Origin: Verrucomicrobiota bacterium
GTDB lineage: Bacteria > Verrucomicrobiota > Verrucomicrobiia > Opitutales > Intestinicryptomonadaceae
Direction of reading: 5' to 3'
Assembly: GCA_003343565.1 (NCBI GenBank)
Contig: QALA01000069.1
Span: 37,225-101,224, forward strand
Length of the DNA: 64,000 nt
Shown here piece after piece: positions 42,320-49,074 of the stretch (its first letter is position 1; every line of letters begins with the position of its first letter). The position numbers and the translations under genes are program-made. The notes under the pieces were generated by a model. That model was not told where the DNA came from. It worked only from the letters and a program-made list of their open reading frames with translations, and did not search any database.

Positions 42320-44551
42320 GTGAACGATTTTGGGATAGACTTTGAGGGCGAGCTGAATCCGGCCCAGTTTTCGGCGGTGACGGCTCCGTACAATCGGCCC
42401 GCCCTTGTGCTCGCCGGGGCGGGATCGGGCAAGACCCGCACGCTGACGTACAGGGTGGCCTGGTTTTTGGCGGAGTGTTCGTTTGCCCCGCGCGAGATTC
42501 TCCTGCTGACCTTCACCAACAAGGCGGCCAGGGAAATGCTCGACAGGATTTTTTCCCTCACCGGATTTTCCCCGGAGGCCTTTTGGGGCGGGACGTTTCA
42601 CAGCGTGGGCAACAGATTCTTGCGCCGCGAAGGCAGGGCGATAGGGGTCGAGCCGGATTTCACGATTCTGGACTCCGACGATTCCGAGGCGTTTTTGAAG
42701 CGTTGCGTCGAGGAGGAATACCCGAACTTTTTTTCCGTCAAGGACAATCCCCGCGTGAAGCTGTTGCGCGATATAATCAGTTATGCGCGCAACACCTGCA
42801 AGAGCGTGCCGCAGACGATGGCGGAGTGTTTCAGCTGGCTTGAGACTCCCGCAGAACAGATTGCGGACATCGCCAAATTTTACGACTTCGACAAGCGCCG
42901 CAAAAACTATTGCGACTTCGACGACCTGCTGGAGCTTTGGAAGCGCCTTCTTGAGGAGGACGACGCCGTGCGCGCCAGATACGCCGGGCGCTTCGGAAAC
43001 ATTTTGGTCGACGAATATCAGGATACGAACAGCCTGCAATGCCGCATTCTGGACTTGCTTGCCGACAGGGGTGATCTCACCGCGGTCGGGGACGACGCGC
43101 AGTGCATTTATTCGTGGCGCGGGGCGCAGATAGACAACATACTGCATTTCAAAGACCGCTATCCCGCAGCCGCCGTATTCAAAATAGAGCGCAACTATCG
43201 CAGCACTCCGCAGATACTCGATTTTGCAAACGCGGTACTGTCGGGAATGTCCACTGACGACGAGTACAAAAAGTCGCTTGTGGCCGCGCGCGGCGGGACC
43301 TCAAAGCCGCTTGTCATACGCGCGATGGACGCGTCATCGCAGGGCAGGCAGGTGGCCGACTGCGTGCTTGACGCTGTATCGTCGGGCAAGTACCGCTATT
43401 CCGACATAGCGATTTTGTACCGCTCGCATTTTCAGGCGATGGATTTGCAGCTGCAAATGCAGTATAAAAACATTCCGTTTGTCATGACAAGCGGAATGAA
43501 ATTCTTTGAGCAGGCGCATATAAAAGACGTGGCGGCCATGATTAGGTTCGCGGCTAATCCGCGCGACTTCATGTCGTTTTGGAGGCTTTTGAAATATCTT
43601 CCGAAGGTCGGCGAAAAGACGGCGAACAAGATATTCTCGGCGGCTCTCGAACGCTCGCAAAAGAGGCGGATTTCCGTATTCGAGGCCCTCTCGGACAAGC
43701 CCGTGGTTGCGAAGGTGCCGGTCGGCGCGCGGGAGTCTTTCGGAGAGCTTGTTTCCGACGTGTCGGCATTGCGGGAGATGTTTGAGCGTTCGACTGCCTC
43801 CGGCGGCGGCTCTGGCGCGGACTCCGAAAGCGGAGAAAACTCCGGAAACGGCGAGGGCGGAGAAAATTCCGCGGGAGTTTTTCAGGCGGACTTGTTCTAT
43901 GCGGGCCGCGCCGCTTCGCCGAATGCCGATTCGACGGCGGCAAGCCGGATTTCTGCGGGCGGAGACGAAAAGGGGGAAGGCCCCGGTTCGGAATCCGACG
44001 GAGATTCTCCGGTTCGGGATTCCGAATCCGCCTCCGGCGCGGATTCGGTTGTTTCCGATAATCCGCTTCCGAAGGATTTTGTGAAGGCCGCATGTTCCGG
44101 CTGGTATTCCTCCGTGATGAAAACGCAATACGCCGATTGGCAGGAGCGCGTTGACGACTTTGACGCGCTGTACGAATATGCGGGACGCTATGCCGATATA
44201 GGGGATTTTTTGGACAACATCGCTCTGGAGACAGACGCGCGCCCCGAATCGGAGGCCGACGCGAAAGTTTCCAAAGTCCGCCTGATGACCGTCCATCAGG
44301 CAAAGGGGCTGGAGTTCCCGATAGTGTTTATAGTCGGCGCGGCCGACGGCCTTTTCCCGACCAAGCGCAGCATTGAGGAGGGCGACGTGGAGGAGGAGCG
44401 GCGCCTGTTCTACGTTGCCGCCACGCGGGCTATGGATTATCTGGTTATCTCGTATCCGCGCGTCGGCGCAAGCGGGGGGAATTTTGAAATGCGCCCGCCG
44501 AGCAGGTTTCTCGAAAGCGTCGATTCCTCTCTGTACGATTGCGCCTTTTGA
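42320..44551 (+). CDS. UvrD/PcrA-type superfamily 1 DNA helicase with low-complexity insertion
   Basis: A 3'-5' ATP-dependent helicase of 743 residues for repair or replication restart. All SF1A motifs are present: I (AGAGSGKT), Ia (TFTNKAAREM), II (LVDEYQDTN), III (GDDAQCIYSWRGA), IV (NYRST), V (VRLMTVHQAKGLEFPIVF) and VI (EERRLFYVAATRA). Roughly residues 492-578 are a Ser/Gly/Glu/Asp-rich low-complexity stretch inserted in the 2B region. The start is a GTG at 42320 with no strong ribosome site. It lies 57 bases after aroQ. PcrA, UvrD and Rep cannot be told apart here. Confidence 0.92.
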   Translation: MNDFGIDFEGELNPAQFSAVTAPYNRPALVLAGAGSGKTRTLTYRVAWFLAECSFAPREILLLTFTNKAAREMLDRIFSLTGFSPEAFWGGTFHSVGNRFLRREGRAIGVEPDFTILDSDDSEAFLKRCVEEEYPNFFSVKDNPRVKLLRDIISYARNTCKSVPQTMAECFSWLETPAEQIADIAKFYDFDKRRKNYCDFDDLLELWKRLLEEDDAVRARYAGRFGNILVDEYQDTNSLQCRILDLLADRGDLTAVGDDAQCIYSWRGAQIDNILHFKDRYPAAAVFKIERNYRSTPQILDFANAVLSGMSTDDEYKKSLVAARGGTSKPLVIRAMDASSQGRQVADCVLDAVSSGKYRYSDIAILYRSHFQAMDLQLQMQYKNIPFVMTSGMKFFEQAHIKDVAAMIRFAANPRDFMSFWRLLKYLPKVGEKTANKIFSAALERSQKRRISVFEALSDKPVVAKVPVGARESFGELVSDVSALREMFERSTASGGGSGADSESGENSGNGEGGENSAGVFQADLFYAGRAASPNADSTAASRISAGGDEKGEGPGSESDGDSPVRDSESASGADSVVSDNPLPKDFVKAACSGWYSSVMKTQYADWQERVDDFDALYEYAGRYADIGDFLDNIALETDARPESEADAKVSKVRLMTVHQAKGLEFPIVFIVGAADGLFPTKRSIEEGDVEEERRLFYVAATRAMDYLVISYPRVGASGGNFEMRPPSRFLESVDSSLYDCAF

Positions 44552-45078
44552 ATTTTTTTTGCGCGCGCGTTTTGCGTTTGCTTTATGCGGCGTCTCCGCC
44601 GCAATCGAAAATTTCGGTTTTGAAAAATGAAAGCGGACTTTGGAAAGCGCATGCGCATTTCGAAGTTTTTAGCTGCGCGCGCATTTTGCGGCGGATTCGC
44701 ATCTTGCGGCATGGTGGCATTGAGGCATTGCCGCCGTTCTGCGTTTTTTAATTTGCATACGCTCCTTCGCTTTGCGCACCCGCGCGCGGTCGGGAAATTT
44801 TGCGTAAAATGTCCTGCCAGCTGTGTGTGTAGCTATTGGTAAATTTTTTTGTTTTTCGAAAAAGCCTTCCAAACCTTAATTGGTTTTGGGTGCGGAGAAA
44901 AAATCTCTCCGAGTTCAAAGCCGCTCTTCCGCTCCCGAACCCGCCGCCGTCTTTTTGTAAGATTTCGCAACGCCCGTAATTGCCGCGGCATTCCGATTTA
45001 AATTCGCATTTCGTCGCAAACGCCGGGGCGTCCAAAAGGCGCGCGCTTTTTAGCGCGGAATTGCGCAGCGCAAAAAAA
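44552..45078. other. Spacer with second copy of the dispersed repeat
   Basis: No gene was recognised between the convergent helicase and dnaN genes. Repeat copy 2 is at 44941-45025, and a strong bidirectional terminator closes the region at 45079-45115. No separate terminator for the helicase gene was seen. Confidence 0.45.
44941..45025 (+). repeat. Dispersed intergenic repeat, copy 2
   Basis: Partner of 41635-41713. The core ATTGCCGCGGCATTCCG is exact, and flanking AAGATTT and CGCATTTCG blocks match. Confidence 0.75.
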
Positions 45079-45115
45079 ACGCCGCAAGGCGGGTTGGCGT
45101 CTTGCGGCGTTTTCG
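45079..45115. terminator. Bidirectional terminator downstream of dnaN
   Basis: A perfect 11-bp stem (AACGCCGCAAG 45079-45089 with CTTGCGGCGTT 45101-45111). It is flanked by an A-run on the left (a T-run for the minus strand) and TTTTCGTTTT on the right. It lies 20 bases past the dnaN stop. Confidence 0.85.
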
Positions 45116-45135
45116 TTTTGGCGGGATATTTTCCC

Positions 45136-46266
45136 TTACGAGCGCAGCGGCATCACCACGCAGAGGAAATTGTCCAGCGTCTTGAATACGCCCGGACTCA
45201 TTTCGTCCTTAAATTCAAAGTAAACTTCGTCCTTTGAAACGTTGCGCAACGGGCTCAGCAGAAATTCGGGGTTGAATCCGATTTGAACCTCCGGGCCGGA
45301 GTATTCAACTTCGATAGGCTCGCGCGCTTCGCCGTATTCCGCGCTCTGTCCGGATATTTCCAGGCAGTTGTCGGCTATCTTCAGGCGGACGGAGTTGTTT
45401 TTGTCGTTCGTCATCAAAGCCACGCGCTGCACGGTTTCGAGCATGAGTTCGCGCTCCACCTTAATGCGCTGTTCGGCCTCTTTGGGAATTACCTGCTTGT
45501 AGTTCGGGTAGTTCCCCTCGACGATTTTTGAAACCAGATATATGGAGCCGGCCAGGCCGTTTTCGGCGGAGTCCTCATTGACTTCTATGTCGAAGGCGAC
45601 CTGCCGCTCGCTAAAGCTGATTTTGACTTTCTGCCCCTGCGCGAGCAGTTTTGAGAGTTCCGCCACCGTCTTTGCCGGAAGTATTATGCTGCCTTCGTCC
45701 TCCTGGCTTATGGACATTTCACGCCAGATCAGCGCAAGGCGGCGGCCGTCGGTGGCAACCAGCGTGAGCTTGCCCTCGGCGAAGTTGAAGAAAACGCTGT
45801 TGAGTATGTACCTGTTTTCGTCCGTGCTCTGCGCGTACGATACCGACCGCAGCATATTCATCAGCTCCTGCGGGCCCAACTCATAACTGTGCTGGTCCAC
45901 AAAGCTGGGCAGGGCGGGGAAATCTTCGGCCTTGAGCCCGTTGAAACGCTTGATGTCCGTGCGGCCGGAGCGTATGCGCGCGGTCTGGCCGTCGGAGCTT
46001 TCCACGGTCACTTCCTGCTGCGGCATGGCCGCTATGAGCGAGGCCAGTTTCTTTGCCGGCAGCGTGATGTCCCCCTCGGATTCGACATCGGCCTTTATCG
46101 CGCAGCGTATGCCGAGATCCAGATTTGTGGACGTCAGCATTACCCGGCCGTTTTCGGCCTTGATAAGAACATTGCCCAGAACCGCCATTTGCGGTTTGGC
46201 GCTCACTATGTTTGTCACTTGGCGCAGCCCCGTTGAAAAGTGCTCCTTGTTTATTTTAAACTTCAT
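45136..46266 (-). CDS. dnaN: DNA polymerase III beta subunit (sliding clamp)
   Basis: The ring-shaped processivity clamp, 376 residues, with three repeated domains. The N-terminal KINKEHFSTGLRQVTNIVSAKPQMAVLGNVLI, the LPSFVDQHSY region, and the C-terminal LCVVMPLRS (usual end YLVMPMRL) identify it. It is full length. Neither dnaA nor recF is adjacent, so the origin is probably elsewhere. The transcript ends at the bidirectional terminator downstream. Confidence 0.95.
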   Translation of the reverse strand: MKFKINKEHFSTGLRQVTNIVSAKPQMAVLGNVLIKAENGRVMLTSTNLDLGIRCAIKADVESEGDITLPAKKLASLIAAMPQQEVTVESSDGQTARIRSGRTDIKRFNGLKAEDFPALPSFVDQHSYELGPQELMNMLRSVSYAQSTDENRYILNSVFFNFAEGKLTLVATDGRRLALIWREMSISQEDEGSIILPAKTVAELSKLLAQGQKVKISFSERQVAFDIEVNEDSAENGLAGSIYLVSKIVEGNYPNYKQVIPKEAEQRIKVERELMLETVQRVALMTNDKNNSVRLKIADNCLEISGQSAEYGEAREPIEVEYSGPEVQIGFNPEFLLSPLRNVSKDEVYFEFKDEMSPGVFKTLDNFLCVVMPLRS

Positions 46267-46538
46267 GGCGTTTTAATTTGTTCCGTTAAAAACTACCGCT
46301 CCGAAACGCGTCGATGTTTCAAATGCGATAAAATTGTTTTGCTTATAGTGCCGGCTTTTATCTTAAAACCGTTCCAAAATCCAGCTTTTTTTGCGCGGCA
46401 ACCGCGCTTGAGGGAAAAATTCGGGCGTCTGAACCGGCGGGAAAATCCGCCGCCGCACGGCGCGTCCCCGTTCTCCCGCGGGCTTGCTTTGCGGCGGATT
46501 GGCCGGCCGGCGGGCCGAATTGGCGGACGGGCGCATTC

Positions 46539-46970
46539 TCAACGCTGGCCGGGCAGAAATTCCAAATCGCCGAGTTTTCCGCCGTCCAGTTTTATCCTGC
46601 GGTAGTAGCAGCCGCGCCGCGGATTGCCGGAGCTATCTTTCGTGTGGCAGGAGCCCTTTCCGACCATCGTCACCTTGTAAACGACGGAATTTTGCTCGCA
46701 GTTGACGAGTATCTCGTCGAGTTTTAAAAAGTCGCCGCTGGTTTTGCCCTTTATCCAAAGTTCGTTGCGCGACGTGCTCCAGAAGGTGGCCATGCCCTCT
46801 TTTGCGGCCGTCTCCAGCGCGAGCCTGTTGGCGTATCCGACAATTAGGACTTCCCCCGTTTGCGAACACTGGGCGATCGCCGGAATTACGTCCTCGGCGC
46901 ATGCGGCTATTTTCTTGAGTTTTGCAAAGTCTATGTCGAGCTTCAGTCCCTCTTCTATTTCTTTACTCAT
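46539..46970 (-). CDS. hisI: Phosphoribosyl-AMP cyclohydrolase
   Basis: Third step of histidine synthesis, a zinc enzyme of 143 residues. FWSTSRNELWIKGKTSG matches the family's W-S-RSR-x2-LW-xKGExSG core. The three zinc cysteines are at 91, 108 (GSCHT) and 121 (GCYYRR). The usual magnesium-binding D-C-D-x-D motif is N90-C91-E92-Q93-N94, so all three aspartates are replaced. I have a recollection of such a variant in related phyla but cannot verify it here. It stands alone, with no other his gene in the window. Confidence 0.88.
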   Translation of the reverse strand: MSKEIEEGLKLDIDFAKLKKIAACAEDVIPAIAQCSQTGEVLIVGYANRLALETAAKEGMATFWSTSRNELWIKGKTSGDFLKLDEILVNCEQNSVVYKVTMVGKGSCHTKDSSGNPRRGCYYRRIKLDGGKLGDLEFLPGQR

Positions 46971-47100
46971 ATTTTCTAAATGCCACCTTCCGTCTTTTTT
47001 TCAACAACTTTCTTTTTGGAAGATTCGCATTGCCAATTTCCGTCGCGCTACGAATTTTTTATTGTTGCCAAAAAACGGGTGCGCGTCCAGATTTTCATTC

Positions 47101-47319
47101 ATGATATTCGGGCGCGAAGGCAAAGGAGGCGCGAATGTTTCCGGCGGGCGCGAAAAAAATTCTCCGGTCTCAGCGCGGCGCGTGCGCAGGGAATTCGGCT
47201 GGTACGAGGTTCCTGACCAGCTTTGGAAGGCCGTCCGAAAGCTTTTGTACGTTGCGGCCGCCCTGTTTCTGTTTTGGTTTCTGCGCGAGTGCTACCTGTC
47301 TTGGGACATATTTTCATAA
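47101..47319 (+). CDS. Small single-helix membrane protein, unknown
   Basis: A 72-residue frame with a basic N-terminal half (SARRVRREFGWYEVPDQLWK) and one membrane helix (LLYVAAALFLFWFLRECYL). The positive side before the helix predicts N-in orientation. The ATG at 47101 has no clear ribosome site. I do not recognise a family. The balanced amino-acid composition and the charge-then-helix layout favour a real gene over a shadow frame. It lies between the convergent hisI and DUF475 genes and faces the latter. Confidence 0.45.
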   Translation: MIFGREGKGGANVSGGREKNSPVSARRVRREFGWYEVPDQLWKAVRKLLYVAAALFLFWFLRECYLSWDIFS

Positions 47320-47625
47320 CTTCCGCCTTTCGCTGTTCTGCGGCGTTTTTTCGCGCGCAATGCGGCAATTTTACAGCCCCCTAAAAAAGGGGATTTTAAA
47401 AAGAGGGCGGCAAAAAGAAGGGCCTTTCTTTAAAGGCACTTTCCTAAAAGACGCTTTCCTAAAAAAGGCCTGAAAAGCGGAATTTCTTTTTTGGAGGGAA
47501 GTCGAACAAAGATTTGTTTGGCGATTTATTTGGCGAATATACCCGCGGAATTTGGCAAACATGCCCGCGGGGAAATTCGCCGGGATTTCGTTTCGCCCGG
47601 TCTGCGTGTGCGGATTCGAAGTTTG
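47320..47625. other. Spacer with short tandem units
   Basis: No recognised gene. Around 47425-47470 the element CTTTCCTAAAA is repeated twice at 16-base spacing between AAGGCC-type inverted ends. Confidence 0.35.
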
Positions 47626-48654
47626 TCAGCCGGCCGCTCTTGCGCTCCGCCTGCGCGACGACCACGCCGAACCTAAAATGAACGCCATTCCCAACGAGCC
47701 CGTCAGTATTTCCGGAACCTCCCTGACGGTGGCTATCAGCATTATCGCGGCGAGCGCGCCGATCGCCCAGTAGGCCCCGTGCGTCAGATAGACGAATTTG
47801 TCCAGCGTCTTTCTCTCGACCAAAACTATCGTGAGAGACCTTACGAAAAACGCGCCGACGGCGAGCCCGATGGCTATTACGACCACGTCCTTCGTCAGCG
47901 CGAAGGCGCCCAACACTCCGTCGAGCGAGAACGACGCGTCTATGAGTTCGAGATATATGAAGGCCGCCAATCCGGCGTGTTTTAGCGCAAACGCATTGTC
48001 GTGTTCGGCCATGCGTTCGAGCTTTGCGCTCAGGCCGTGTATTCCGAGGTGGAGAAATATCCCGATCGTTCCGGCGATAATGGACACGATTCTGTCGTCG
48101 GTATCGAGGAATATCTGGAGCAGCAGCAGCGACAGGAACGCGAATATGGTCGGCGCAAACGGAATTTTTCCCGCGCTAAAGAGGGCTTTTTCCAGCGGCG
48201 CAATCCAGTGGAGCTTCTTCTTGCGGTCGAACATGAATTCGAGAAACAGCATCATCAGGAATGTTCCGCCGAAAGAGGATATTCCCACGTTTGCCCTTTC
48301 GAGGTGCTCCGCGTAGGAGTCGGGCTTTTCGAGGGCGAGTTTGAGCACCTCCAGCATCGATATTCCCGAAAACGCCGAAACTATCAGAATCGGGAATACG
48401 AATCTCATGCCGAACACCGCTATCGCTATGCCCCATGTCAGAAAGCGCCTGCGCCAGACCGGCGACATCTTCTCCAATTTCGTCGCGTTTATGACCGCGT
48501 TGTCGAACGACAGGCTGATTTCGAGAGTGCAGATTACTACCGCGTAGAACAGGAACAAAAATCCCGCGCCGTCGTGCGCCGCCTCGCCGCGCCAAAACGC
48601 GAGCGACATTCCCACTATGAAAATGCCGAAGGACCATTCAAAATATTTAAGCAT
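47626..48654 (-). CDS. TerC/DUF475 family integral membrane protein
   Basis: A 342-residue protein with about nine membrane helices. Two related acidic intramembrane motifs identify it: EISLSFDNAVINATKL near the N terminus and LELIDASFSLDGVLGAFA in the second half. These correspond to the duplicated E-x-x-LS-xDN pattern of the TerC superfamily, of which DUF475 (YjbE/YkoY-like) is a branch. TerC-type proteins are tied to tellurite resistance and manganese export. A metal role is plausible but not shown. The gene is alone, and about 420 bases of upstream spacer hold a possibly structured region. Confidence 0.8.
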   Translation of the reverse strand: MLKYFEWSFGIFIVGMSLAFWRGEAAHDGAGFLFLFYAVVICTLEISLSFDNAVINATKLEKMSPVWRRRFLTWGIAIAVFGMRFVFPILIVSAFSGISMLEVLKLALEKPDSYAEHLERANVGISSFGGTFLMMLFLEFMFDRKKKLHWIAPLEKALFSAGKIPFAPTIFAFLSLLLLQIFLDTDDRIVSIIAGTIGIFLHLGIHGLSAKLERMAEHDNAFALKHAGLAAFIYLELIDASFSLDGVLGAFALTKDVVVIAIGLAVGAFFVRSLTIVLVERKTLDKFVYLTHGAYWAIGALAAIMLIATVREVPEILTGSLGMAFILGSAWSSRRRSARAAG

Positions 48655-49074
48655 GCATCGTCCTTTCCAAAATATTTATTCCCGCCGATTCAAACAGTGC
48701 GGCGCATTTTATCAAGCAGATAAAATCTTTTCGCTCACAGGAAGAGGCGCGCCGTTTGCGCCGCAGGCGAAACGTTTTTTTCACAGGTTGTAGGTCTGCG
48801 TACGGAAAGCGCAACCGCAGGCTCTCTCCCGACGCGGGGGGGTAGATTCCGGCGCGAGTGGGGGGAGTAGAGGAAATCCGAAGACCTAAAGGAAAAAGCT
48901 CCTGAGAGAGATTCCGGTGCGAGGGGTACAGCGAAGGGCTGTCGCGGGCGGGATTCGCTTACTCCTTGACAAGCCGCGCGCGCGCTTTAAGAATCCGTTA
49001 AAATCTTACGATATTTCTTTGGGAGCTTCGGCGGGCGGCTGGGTGCCGCAAAAGTTCGGGGCGAAGGTTTTTTA
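48655..49074. other. Spacer with a candidate structured RNA region
   Basis: The part from 48786 to 48970 contains several mutually possible pairings: GGTCTGCG with CGCAGGCT, TAGGTCT 48791-48797 with AGACCTA 48882-48888, CTCTCTC 48822-48828 with GAGAGAG 48904-48910, ACAGC 48928-48932 with GCTGT 48938-48942, and GGAGTA 48864-48869 with TACTCC 48960-48965. The element AGATTCCGG-YGCGAG occurs twice (48844 and 48909). It matches no RNA family I can name. Confidence 0.3.

Noticed and set aside
45136..46266. Replication origin next to dnaN
   Set aside because: No dnaA, no DnaA-box cluster and no recF beside it; recF is 30 kb away.
48838..48935. Glycine or manganese (yybP-ykoY) riboswitch
   Set aside because: Single similarities (GGGGAGTAG on the plus strand, GGAATCTCTCTCAGG on the minus strand) exist, but the other required core elements are missing and the strand does not fit the DUF475 gene.
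48860..48970. RNase P RNA
   Set aside because: GAGGAAATCCG and GGATTCGCTTACTCC recall conserved ends of RNase P RNA, but the interval is far too short and the central conserved regions are absent.
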